Positions 48,860 to 56,829 of a DNA stretch of 64,000 nucleotides are shown here, in pieces. The notes under the pieces were generated by a model. It worked only from the letters and a program-made list of their open reading frames with translations. It did not search any database and was not told the DNA's origin. The translations under genes and the position numbers were made by a program. The DNA comes from a sulfur-oxidizing endosymbiont of Gigantopelta aegis (GTDB taxonomy: Bacteria; Pseudomonadota; Gammaproteobacteria; GRL18): positions 4,149,897 through 4,213,896 of the forward strand of contig NZ_JAEHGE010000001.1 in NCBI RefSeq assembly GCF_016097415.1, written 5' to 3'. The first letter of the stretch is position 1, and the number at the start of each line of letters is the position of its first letter.

Positions 48860-49244
48860 CCTAAAATAATCAGTTGAATCGTAGCGAGAGCGACTTAGGT
48901 GCTGAAGATTAAGGGTTTTACAGGTTATTTTGGCTTTATTCGTAGTCACTCCTACGGGTGAAGTCAAAATGTGGCTCCTCTCCGCTTTGATGAGTGAACA
49001 ACTTATTCATTTTTAGTCTATAGAGCTCATCTTTATTTGGCTGAGCAACATAAGCAAGGTTATGTGTATAGGTAAAACTATAAAAAGCCTTCTTGATAAG
49101 AAAAGCTTTTATGTATCAATGCTTAACAGGGTTTTGAATGTGAATTTACACTCATCAAAGTGGAGAAGAATCCAAAATGTTCTGGAAAATCCTTAAGATT
49201 CAGTGCATAAGGCGGTCACAGTAGGTTCAACTGATTTTTTTAGG
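48860..49244 (+). mobile_element. MITE-R copy 3, containing MITE-S copy 2
   Basis: Termini CCTAAAATAATCAGTTGAAT and GATTTTTTTAGG with the 5-bp duplication TTTAA (48855-48859 and 49245-49249). MITE-S is inserted at 48973-49172; without it and its duplication the element is about 177 bp. It disrupts the DUF5615 toxin gene. Confidence 0.9.
48973..49172. mobile_element. MITE-S, copy 2
   Basis: A 200-bp element nearly identical to 11154-11352, inserted in MITE-R copy 3 with the 8-bp target duplication CAAAATGT (48965-48972 and 49173-49180). Comparison with uninterrupted MITE-R copies confirms the exact empty site GTCAAAATGTTCTGG. Confidence 0.92.
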
Positions 49245-49285
49245 TTTAACCAGTTTGTGTGAAAGATTATTGTCAAATAATAACT

Positions 49286-49513
49286 TCATGCACTCAGCCG
49301 TGTAATAGAGTTCTCTCTCTCAGCAGCAAATGCTAAACAAGCTAAAATATCTTCTTGAGTAAGTTTTGGGAAATCATCGATGATTTCATCATAACTCATT
49401 CCATCTGCCAACATATTTAAAACATCATAGACAGTAATTCTTAGCCCACGAATACAAGGTCTTCCAGACCTTTTTCCTGGCTCAATAGTAATATATTCTT
49501 TGTAATTTACCAT
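49286..49513 (-). CDS. DUF433-family antitoxin
   Basis: A 75-residue protein: YITIEPGKRSGRPCIRGLRI, TVYDVLNMLADGMSYDEIID and FPKLTQEDILACLAFAAE match the DUF433 family closely. These small helix-turn-helix proteins usually precede a DUF5615 toxin. The protein is intact while the toxin is broken. Confidence 0.87.
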   Translation of the reverse strand: MVNYKEYITIEPGKRSGRPCIRGLRITVYDVLNMLADGMSYDEIIDDFPKLTQEDILACLAFAAERENSITRLSA

Positions 49514-49615
49514 GTTATTACCCTTCAGTTTTATTACTAAACAACTAAATTTCGAGCCCTATAAAATACTGTTTAATCTATTTGTTACGTAAGTTAGAAT
49601 TTTAATTATTGAGGA

Positions 49616-50158
49616 CTACTTCAAAATCGTCTTACGATAATAAAGCATCTCTTCAATTGACTCACGAATATCATCCAATGCCAAATGAGCGCCCTTCTTT
49701 TGATAGCCGTCCATGACTTCAGGATACCAGCGTTTGGCTAGCTCTTTGAGTGTGCTGACATCAAAATTGCGGTAATGAAAATATTCTTCAAGCGCTGGCA
49801 TCCATTTCGCCATAAAGCGGCGATCCTGACAGATACTATTGCCACACATGGGAGAAACACCCTTGCCAATATATTGTCCTAAAAATTCAATGGTTTTGGC
49901 GATAGCATCGGCTTCACTATTTTGGCTCTTATTGACACGCTCAGTGAGACCGGAATTACCATGATGGGTGGTATTCCATTCATCCATTTTAGCCATAGTC
50001 TCAGGCGTTTGATGAATAGCGATCACTGGCCCTTCAGCCAGTATATTTAACTCGGCATCGGTGACAATGGTGGCAATTTCAATAATACGGTCTGTTTCAG
50101 GTTCCAGTCCGGTCATTTCGAGATCAACCCATATTAAATTTCTTTGGTCTTGTGACAT
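49616..50158 (-). CDS. orn: Oligoribonuclease
   Basis: A 180-residue DEDDh 3'-5' exoribonuclease that degrades short RNA oligomers, including pGpG from c-di-GMP turnover. Motifs are [20 protein letters not shown] (Exo I), [19 protein letters not shown] (Exo II), and [13 protein letters not shown] near the C-terminus (Exo III). It is divergent from the Ste24-like protease gene, with rsgA nearby, a common gammaproteobacterial neighbourhood. Confidence 0.95.
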   Translation of the reverse strand: MSQDQRNLIWVDLEMTGLEPETDRIIEIATIVTDAELNILAEGPVIAIHQTPETMAKMDEWNTTHHGNSGLTERVNKSQNSEADAIAKTIEFLGQYIGKGVSPMCGNSICQDRRFMAKWMPALEEYFHYRNFDVSTLKELAKRWYPEVMDGYQKKGAHLALDDIRESIEEMLYYRKTILK

Positions 50159-50338
50159 TCAATACTCTTTATTTTGATGTGCTTGTTAAAATCAGTCCAG
50201 TGAATTATCCGCTACTTTTGCTTCACTCAATTTTGCGATTGCTCGATTTTTCTATAAAGCACAACGATTAATCGCTGTTTCCGGATGGACACTAACTAAG
50301 GTATAATTATAGTCCCTTATTTAGAATTTTGGAATTTT

Positions 50339-51580
50339 ATGTCTTTGTTTAGCATTTTGTTCATTATTATGGTTATTTTATCTGCCATAACGCATCTCTG
50401 GTTGTCCATTCGTCAGGTAAAACACGTCACAGAGCATCGTAGTCAGACACCTGAAGACTTTGCTGAGAAAATAAGCCTAGAAGAACACCAAAAAGCGGCC
50501 GACTATACTATTGCCAAAGAAAAATTGGGTAATATTGAGCTCATTATTGGCACCACCTTGCTCTTTATCTGGACATTGGGCGGTGGTCTGGAATTATTAG
50601 ATCAATATGTGCGAGGCTATGAATTAAGTCCGCTGTTTTCAGGGGTGCTTTTTATTCTCTTAATGGGTTTTATTTCCTCAATCATTGATATTCCCATGGG
50701 GCTTTATAATACCTTCGTTTTAGAAGAAAAATTTGGCTTTAATCGCACTACGTTTAAAGTCTGGAGTGTTGATTTTATCAAACAAACCACCCTTGGTTTA
50801 GTCATCGGTATTCCTCTGATCATGGTCATTCTCTGGCTCATGGAGAGTGCAGGCCCCTATTGGTGGGTTTATGCCTGGGCAGTATGGATGGGCTTTGGCT
50901 TTCTCATGATGTGGGCTTATCCAGCCTTTATTGCTCCCCTATTTAATAAGTTTTCTGAACTTGAAGATGAATCCCTAAAAAATCGCATTGAACAATTAAT
51001 GACCCGCTGTGGCTTCCTGAGCAAGGGTATTTTAGTCATGGATGGTTCTAAGCGTTCCAGTCATGGCAATGCATATTTCACTGGCTTGGGCAATAATAAA
51101 CAGATTGTTTTTTATGACAACCTGTTAGAATCGTTAGATGAAGAAGAAGTTGAAGCGGTTTTAGCCCATGAATTAGGCCACTTTAAGAAAAAGCATATTG
51201 TCAAACGTCTGGTCAGCATGACCTTTATCACTTTTGCCGGCTTTGCAGTGCTTGGCTGGATCATGCAACAACAGTGGTTTTATGAAGGGCTGGGCATGTC
51301 AACGCCATCCATTTATGCTGCTTTAGTCTTGTTTAGTATCGCATCGGGCGCATTTACCTTTTTTCTTAGCCCTATTAGCGCTATGATGAGCCGTAAACAT
51401 GAGTTTGAAGCCGACGAATATGCGGCACAACAAGCGGATGCCAATAAACTGATCGATGCACTGGTTAAGTTGTATAAAGAAAACGCGAACACTTTAACAC
51501 CTGATCCACTGCATTCAGCTTATTATGATTCACACCCGCCTGCGCCGGTTAGAATCGCTCATTTGAAACAACATGCTTAA
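50339..51580 (+). CDS. M48-family membrane metalloprotease (Ste24-like)
   Basis: A 413-residue integral membrane protease with several transmembrane segments. The zinc motif is VEAVLAHELGHFKKKH, the third ligand is in SRKHEFEADEYAAQQA, and GNAYFTGLGNNKQIVFYD plus the C-terminal SAYYDSHPPAPVRIAHL match the bacterial CAAX-protease Ste24 group. Its role in bacteria is probably membrane protein quality control. Upstream on the opposite strand is orn; a cytochrome c gene follows. Confidence 0.9.
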   Translation: MSLFSILFIIMVILSAITHLWLSIRQVKHVTEHRSQTPEDFAEKISLEEHQKAADYTIAKEKLGNIELIIGTTLLFIWTLGGGLELLDQYVRGYELSPLFSGVLFILLMGFISSIIDIPMGLYNTFVLEEKFGFNRTTFKVWSVDFIKQTTLGLVIGIPLIMVILWLMESAGPYWWVYAWAVWMGFGFLMMWAYPAFIAPLFNKFSELEDESLKNRIEQLMTRCGFLSKGILVMDGSKRSSHGNAYFTGLGNNKQIVFYDNLLESLDEEEVEAVLAHELGHFKKKHIVKRLVSMTFITFAGFAVLGWIMQQQWFYEGLGMSTPSIYAALVLFSIASGAFTFFLSPISAMMSRKHEFEADEYAAQQADANKLIDALVKLYKENANTLTPDPLHSAYYDSHPPAPVRIAHLKQHA

Positions 51581-51613
51581 AGTTAAACTTGAAACAATAA
51601 GGAAAACACTCAC

Positions 51614-51940
51614 ATGAATGTTCAATTCGCTTTGAAAACAGCTTTGAAAACAACTTCAATAACAATCCTATTAGGTCTATTTTTAAGTGCGCAAAATGTT
51701 ATGGCGGCTAATCCTGCTCATGGTAAGGATCTGCATGATGCCAATTGCCAGTCATGTCATTCCTCCTTAATGGGTGGTGATCCAGACCGTATTTATACCC
51801 GTTCTGATCGTCGTGTAACGTCGATTGATGGCTTACGTAAGCAAGTGACACGCTGCAAAACAACGGTTGGCGTCGCCTGGCCTGAAGATCAAATTGAAGA
51901 TGTGGTGGATTATCTTAATACGAGTTTCTACAAACTTTAA
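51614..51940 (+). CDS. Small periplasmic c-type cytochrome
   Basis: A 108-residue protein with a signal peptide (hydrophobic core TSITILLGLFLSAQNVMA, cleavage after VMA) and one heme-binding CXXCH motif (NCQSCH). The likely axial Met is absent near the C-terminus, so a second heme ligand is not obvious. An AAGGA sequence lies upstream of the start. The stop overlaps the rsgA start (TAATG), so the two are translationally coupled. Confidence 0.85.
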   Translation: MNVQFALKTALKTTSITILLGLFLSAQNVMAANPAHGKDLHDANCQSCHSSLMGGDPDRIYTRSDRRVTSIDGLRKQVTRCKTTVGVAWPEDQIEDVVDYLNTSFYKL

Positions 51941-52983
51941 TGGCCAAACGTAAGCTTAATCGTAGGCAAGAGTGGCGCATCCAGAAAATACAGGATGAAC
52001 GTCTTGCCAGATCTAAAAATAAACAGCAAAAAATCTCAGATAAATACGGGCAATTAGAGGCGGACTTACATCGTGGCACCATAGTCAGTCATTTTGGTGC
52101 CACCCTGGATATTGAAGATGAAGCCACCGGGGAAATTGTTCGCTGTGCATTAAGACAAAACATCGATGCCATTGTCTGTGGTGATAAAATTGTCTGGCAA
52201 GCACTCACTCAGTTAACGGATGATGAACAACTAAAAGGCGTGATCACCGCTTTAGAAAAACGTAAAACAGTGCTAGCCCGCCCTGATTTTACTGGCCAGA
52301 TGAAACCCGTTGCAGCCAATATTGATCAATTATTAATCGTGACCTCTCCCGTCCCCGAACTCAATGAAGGGCTTGTTGATCGCTATCTGGTTGCTGCTGA
52401 ATTATCCCATATAAAACCGGTGTTATTACTCAACAAGGTAGATACTTTATCTGCTAAACAGCAAGCGGTCTTACAGCAACGTCTTCAGGTTTATGAGGAT
52501 ATTGGTTATCCCATTATTTATACCAGCGCCAAAAGCCAACACGGCATGGATACCTTGCTCAGCCAATTAGAAAACAAAGTCAGTGTCTTTGTAGGCCAAT
52601 CTGGCGTTGGTAAATCATCATTGATCAATGCCCTGCTTCCCGATGCGAACATTAAAGAAGGTGAAGTCTCACTAGCAACGAATAAGGGCACTCATACCAC
52701 CAGTGTTTCCCGACTCTATCATATTAAAAATGCCAATCATCAACAGGCCAGCCTAATTGACTCCCCTGGGGTACGTGAGTTTGGCTTATGGGATATTAAT
52801 AAAGAAGATGTCATTCACGGCTTTATTGAGTTGCATGATCATGCTCAATATTGTCATTTTAGAGACTGCAAACACCTCAACGAACCCAATTGCGGTCTAC
52901 TTAAGGGATTGGAAGATGGCACGATCAGTGAACAACGTCTTGATAGTTACCATCGTATCGTTGACTCCGTTGAAGATAAATAA
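51940..52983 (+). CDS. rsgA: Ribosome small-subunit GTPase RsgA
   Basis: A 347-residue circularly permuted GTPase for 30S subunit maturation. After an OB-fold domain, G4 appears as LLLNKVD before G1 VGQSGVGKSSLINALLP, with G3 SLIDSPGVREFGL following. The zinc-binding tail has YCHFRDCKHLNEPNCGLL. Length and domain order are normal. Confidence 0.95.
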   Translation: MAKRKLNRRQEWRIQKIQDERLARSKNKQQKISDKYGQLEADLHRGTIVSHFGATLDIEDEATGEIVRCALRQNIDAIVCGDKIVWQALTQLTDDEQLKGVITALEKRKTVLARPDFTGQMKPVAANIDQLLIVTSPVPELNEGLVDRYLVAAELSHIKPVLLLNKVDTLSAKQQAVLQQRLQVYEDIGYPIIYTSAKSQHGMDTLLSQLENKVSVFVGQSGVGKSSLINALLPDANIKEGEVSLATNKGTHTTSVSRLYHIKNANHQQASLIDSPGVREFGLWDINKEDVIHGFIELHDHAQYCHFRDCKHLNEPNCGLLKGLEDGTISEQRLDSYHRIVDSVEDK

Positions 52984-53069
52984 TCATTCAAAATAAAGCC
53001 GATTATTTGAAACTTTTTCATGTGATTCAAGGTCTATAGTAATATAGTTTATTCACGAAAAGGCTACCC

Positions 53070-53552
53070 ATGCAATTGACTACTCGCTTTATTTCCCTAT
53101 TCTTTATCACTTTGATTTTAACCCTAATTTCAAGTCCAACTTTTGCCGGACATGCTCATCATGCCTCTGCATCAAAGGCTCAGATAACATGGCATGACTG
53201 GTCAGATCAAACCTTTGCCCTAGCGGCCTCAGAAAACAAACTCATACTCTTGGATGTCAGTGCACAATGGTGTCAGTTTTGTAAAAAAATGAAAGCCGTG
53301 ACCTATCAAGATCCAGAAGTCGTTAAGATTATTAATGATAATTATATTGCTATTTTTGCAGACATCGAAGCAACACCTGTGGTCGGTAAACGCTATGCAC
53401 AATTGGGTGTGCCCGGCACGGTGATTCTCACTGCGGACAAAAAAGAATTGAATAAACGTCGTGGTTATATCGCGCCTCAACAAATGCAGTGGCATCTACT
53501 GGGTAATTTACAAGATGCCTCTATGGAGACGGCCTCAAAGGACAAACACTAA
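53070..53552 (+). CDS. Periplasmic thioredoxin-fold protein
   Basis: A 160-residue protein with a signal peptide ending near PTFAG, then a thioredoxin-like domain with VSAQWCQFCKKMKAV (active-site CQFC) and the cis-proline loop GVPGTVIL. It resembles the C-terminal domain of DsbD or thioredoxin-7-like proteins, which reduce or deliver electrons in the periplasm. Its stop overlaps the next gene start (TAATG). Confidence 0.85.
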   Translation: MQLTTRFISLFFITLILTLISSPTFAGHAHHASASKAQITWHDWSDQTFALAASENKLILLDVSAQWCQFCKKMKAVTYQDPEVVKIINDNYIAIFADIEATPVVGKRYAQLGVPGTVILTADKKELNKRRGYIAPQQMQWHLLGNLQDASMETASKDKH

Positions 53553-54166
53553 TGGATAGAAGAACCTTTATATGCCGCAGTGGCAGTACGTTTGCATCGG
53601 GAGCGGTAGCAGGCGCATTAGTTTCCACCCCCATACCGGCTTCAGCAGTGGTACAAGCAGTTATCTCGAAAAAAAGCACTGACTTAGAACAATTCTCTAC
53701 AGCCATTGATAACTTTACTGAAAAAGATTGGCTCACCATTGCTACGGTCCAGAACCATTTATTTCCTTCTGAGCCAGACGCGCCCGGCTCTGTAGAAATC
53801 AAAGCGCTGAGTTATTTGCATGATTTTTTAAGCAATACTCAAACCGCTCCTGAAACGGTGCAATTTATTTTATCTGGCAGCCGTTTATTACAAGTTTTCA
53901 CTCAACAAACTTTCACTCCATCAAATGTTAGCAATGCAGCTCTTTTTACTGACTTATCCACTGAGCAAAGAGAAAAATTATTACGCCAATTTGAACAACA
54001 GCCTGAAGGCCGCCGTTGGTTGGTGAATATTTTAAATTACGTATTAGAAGCCTTATTAACCGATCCGGTTTACGGTGGCAATCCCGATGGCATTGGCTGG
54101 AAATGGCTGGAACATACTGCTGGCAATCCCCGCCCACCGGCCAATAAACGTTATTGGTTATTGTAA
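53552..54166 (+). CDS. Gluconate 2-dehydrogenase subunit 3-like protein with Tat signal
   Basis: A 204-residue protein starting MDRRTFICRSGSTFASGAVA, a twin-arginine type signal, followed by LTIATVQNHLFPSEPDAPGS and GGNPDGIGWKWLEHTAGNPR, typical of the gluconate 2-dehydrogenase small (subunit 3) family. Such subunits help export and assemble the GMC flavoprotein encoded by the next gene. The thioredoxin-fold protein is translationally coupled upstream. Confidence 0.85.
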   Translation: MDRRTFICRSGSTFASGAVAGALVSTPIPASAVVQAVISKKSTDLEQFSTAIDNFTEKDWLTIATVQNHLFPSEPDAPGSVEIKALSYLHDFLSNTQTAPETVQFILSGSRLLQVFTQQTFTPSNVSNAALFTDLSTEQREKLLRQFEQQPEGRRWLVNILNYVLEALLTDPVYGGNPDGIGWKWLEHTAGNPRPPANKRYWLL

Positions 54167-54179
54167 AGTAATTATTCCC

Positions 54180-54293
54180 GTACCAAGTTAAAGAGCTTGT
54201 CTTTACAGGGTCGCTCAAGCACATCCCTGTGACGCTTTATGAAAACATCCCTATTTTCAAAACCCTGTAAAGACAAGCCCTTCAACCTGATAC
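54180..54293. repeat. Palindromic repeat PAL-A, copy 2
   Basis: Arms of about 32 bp (54180-54211 and 54262-54293) pair with a few mismatches around a centre nearly identical to the copy at 3115-3227 (TCGCTCAAGCACATCC). It lies between the subunit 3 gene and the GMC oxidoreductase gene, splitting a likely operon. Confidence 0.85.
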
Positions 54294-54354
54294 TCTACAA
54301 TACGCTGCATAGCTACGTTGTAAGCTTGTAACAAATAAGATTAAGAGAATTTCT

Positions 54355-56067
54355 ATGAGTCATGATTATGATATTTGCATTGTCGGCAGTGGCGCTGGCG
54401 CCGGCCCTATTATTCATACCCTTGCCCATGCAGGCTATAAAGTGCTGGTGCTGGAAAAAGGCCCCTGGTATACCGAACAGGACTATTTTAAAGACGAGCT
54501 AAAAACTTCACTTCGCGGTGGCTATACCCCTGACCTACGTGATGAACAACATGTGGTGGAAATAGAAAATGACGATGGCACTTGGCGAAACTTCCCCACT
54601 CAACATTCCAGTTGGAATTTTTGGAATGGTAGTGTGGTCGGTGGCTCCAGCAATTTTATGAGTGGCTTCTTTCACCGTCTTAAGCCCAATGATTTTAAAT
54701 TATTATCAACCTATGGTCCCATAGAACGTGCCAACATCGTTGATTGGCCCATCTCTTATGAGGACATGGAACCTTATTATGACAAGGTAGAAAAAGTCGT
54801 TGGTGTCTCGGGGCGAGTGATTGATCATCCTTTTCAAGAACCACGCAGCAGCAAGGATTTTCCCTATCCGCCTACGGCTGAACATCCCATTGCCAAACAC
54901 ATTGACAAGGCCTGTGAACGCTTAGGCTATCATTCTATGCCTATGCCTCGGGCAATACTTCCTCAAGCAGCCTTAGGCCGAAATTCTTGTTCTTATAGCG
55001 GTTATTGTGGCAGTTATGGTTGTGCGACAGGTGCCAAGGGCAGTTCTCGGGCAGCATTAATTGATAGTGCCATGAAAACGGGCAATTGTGAATTGCGCCC
55101 TGAATCTATGGTGACCCACATTCATAGTAATGCCAGCGGCCAAGTCAGTGCCATTGAATATGTTGATAAGCAGGGCAAGAAACACGCGGTTGATGCCAAA
55201 CTCTATGTCGTGGCTGCACAGGCTATTGAAACTGCACGCTTATTGCTCAATTCAACGGGGCCAAAGCATCCTAATGGTTTGGCTAACAATTCCGGTCAGG
55301 TGGGTAAAAACCTGATTTTTGCCGGCGGTGGTGCAGGTTCAGGACGTCTGACCTATGATAAATTTTCTGATGATCAGGTCGCCGAATTAAAGCAGTTTGG
55401 CACTTTTGTTAACCGCTCGATACAAGATTGGTATGAAATTAACGACAAAAGTTTTTTTAAAACAACCACAGCGCAAAAAGGTGGAACAATTGATTTTGTT
55501 CACCTACACCCCAATCCTGTTTCCAGAGCGAGTCGCCAAATTCGTGGCAATGGTGGCCTATTATGGGGCAAGCCCCTCAAAAATCGTCTCAAAGAACATT
55601 TTACTGATGGCCGCTATGTCAAAGTAGAGGCATTTTGCGACTGGTTACCCACTGATAATAGTCATGTCAGTTTAGATCCCAAAGTCAAAGATAAATGGGG
55701 TCTGCCCGTAGCCAAAATCAAGATCGATGTGCATGTGCAAAATTTAAAAGTAGGCTGGTATCTAGCCAATAAATCCGGTGATGTATTGCGGGAAATGGGT
55801 GCAGATAATGTGTTATCTTTTGCCTCTGGCGCTCCCCCGACTAATTTAGTCGCCGGTAGTTGCCGTTTTGGCCATGATCCTAAAACCTCGGTGCTTAATC
55901 CCGATTGTCAGGCTCATGATGTGGATAATTTATATGTGACAGATGGGAGCTTTATGCCTACTGGCGGCAGTGTGCCTCATACTTGGACGATTTATGCCAA
56001 TTCTTTCAGGGTAGCCGATAAAATTCTCGCGCGTCTGGGTGGTGTTAAAGAAACACCTCCAAGCTAG
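54355..56067 (+). CDS. GMC-family oxidoreductase (gluconate dehydrogenase-like large subunit)
   Basis: A 570-residue flavoprotein. The N-terminal FAD motif is DICIVGSGAGAGPIIHTLAH, with NFWNGSVVGGSSNFMSGFFH and the Cys-rich SCSYSGYCGSYGCATG next; the C-terminal GMC domain has LVAGSCRFGHDP and YVTDGSFMPTGGSVPHTWTI with the conserved catalytic His. No signal peptide is present, so export would rely on the Tat-borne subunit. The natural substrate, an alcohol or sugar acid, is unknown. Confidence 0.88.
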   Translation: MSHDYDICIVGSGAGAGPIIHTLAHAGYKVLVLEKGPWYTEQDYFKDELKTSLRGGYTPDLRDEQHVVEIENDDGTWRNFPTQHSSWNFWNGSVVGGSSNFMSGFFHRLKPNDFKLLSTYGPIERANIVDWPISYEDMEPYYDKVEKVVGVSGRVIDHPFQEPRSSKDFPYPPTAEHPIAKHIDKACERLGYHSMPMPRAILPQAALGRNSCSYSGYCGSYGCATGAKGSSRAALIDSAMKTGNCELRPESMVTHIHSNASGQVSAIEYVDKQGKKHAVDAKLYVVAAQAIETARLLLNSTGPKHPNGLANNSGQVGKNLIFAGGGAGSGRLTYDKFSDDQVAELKQFGTFVNRSIQDWYEINDKSFFKTTTAQKGGTIDFVHLHPNPVSRASRQIRGNGGLLWGKPLKNRLKEHFTDGRYVKVEAFCDWLPTDNSHVSLDPKVKDKWGLPVAKIKIDVHVQNLKVGWYLANKSGDVLREMGADNVLSFASGAPPTNLVAGSCRFGHDPKTSVLNPDCQAHDVDNLYVTDGSFMPTGGSVPHTWTIYANSFRVADKILARLGGVKETPPS

Positions 56068-56072
56068 TGCCA

Positions 56073-56591
56073 TTATCGCCGTGCAGGTAAATTGACTGGC
56101 GGTCTTACATTGGGAGGCCTATTAGGTGGTCTTACGTTGGGAGGCCGCACATTAGGAGGTCTGCCATAAGGTGGTTTAATAGGACGATTGGGATAAATAG
56201 GACGCGATCCATACCAATAACCATCATGGAGATCATGATGGTTCTGATCGTTTTGCTCATTTTGACGCTGTTCTTGCTGCCTTAATGCCCGTGCTTCCTG
56301 TTCTAAACGTCGGCGCTCATTTTCTAATTGAATATCCCTTGCTAGTCGCTTATCCAGAGCTGCATCTTTTTCTCTGATTTCATCCAATTTTTGTTTGCTT
56401 TTCTGTTCTTCTGCCTCAGTCATTTTTTTTATCTGAAATTGTTTCTCAGGCTTTTTATCCGCTTTAACTTGATCGGTAAACTCAGTAACACCTTCAGAGT
56501 TTTTATATTCATAGACATTTTGCTCTGCTTTGAGAGTTGGCATAAACAAGAGAACATTCAAAGTAATAATAGGAAGGAGATAATTTTTCAT
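56073..56591 (-). CDS. DUF4124 protein with Pro-rich repeat tail
   Basis: A 172-residue secreted protein: signal peptide (residues 1-22), a DUF4124 domain (VYEYKNSEGVTEFTDQVKAD), a highly charged helical middle (Glu/Arg/Gln) and a proline-rich C-terminus with repeats of RPPNV and PPNRPP. Function unknown; family members are envelope proteins. It converges on the GMC gene, 5 bp apart. Confidence 0.8.
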   Translation of the reverse strand: MKNYLLPIITLNVLLFMPTLKAEQNVYEYKNSEGVTEFTDQVKADKKPEKQFQIKKMTEAEEQKSKQKLDEIREKDAALDKRLARDIQLENERRRLEQEARALRQQEQRQNEQNDQNHHDLHDGYWYGSRPIYPNRPIKPPYGRPPNVRPPNVRPPNRPPNVRPPVNLPARR

Positions 56592-56829
56592 AATAAGTAC
56601 ATTAGACCTGGATAATTGAAAACCGAACCTAAATAACTAGCCCTAATGCAATAATAAGCTGAAAAAAACAGAAATAATAGTAATTATTGTGATAAATCAG
56701 ATATTATCGATGCTTTTTCAGTGATAAAGCACTGAAATAAATATATTTCTGATTCTCATAACAAAATTGTTTTTTCTTTGCTATAGTTATTCTATCACTG
56801 TGAACGAATTTGATTTCACCAATAATTTT

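Larger units (their letters stand above)
48768..49289 (-). pseudogene. DUF5615-type PIN-like toxin, interrupted by nested MITEs
   Basis: From ATG 49289 the frame reads MKLLFDNNLSHKLV, then MITE-R copy 3 intervenes, and beyond it RLSDIFPNSTHVMNIKLDES and EDEVIWDY continue the DUF5615 fold to a stop at 48768, short of the usual length. Its ATG overlaps the stop of the DUF433 gene (ATGA), the common antitoxin-toxin pairing of DUF433 with DUF5615. Confidence 0.72.

Noticed and set aside
56767..56829. Extended start of the HDOD protein
   Set aside because: The extra residues have no family similarity and begin at a non-ATG codon; ATG 56830 begins the conserved region.
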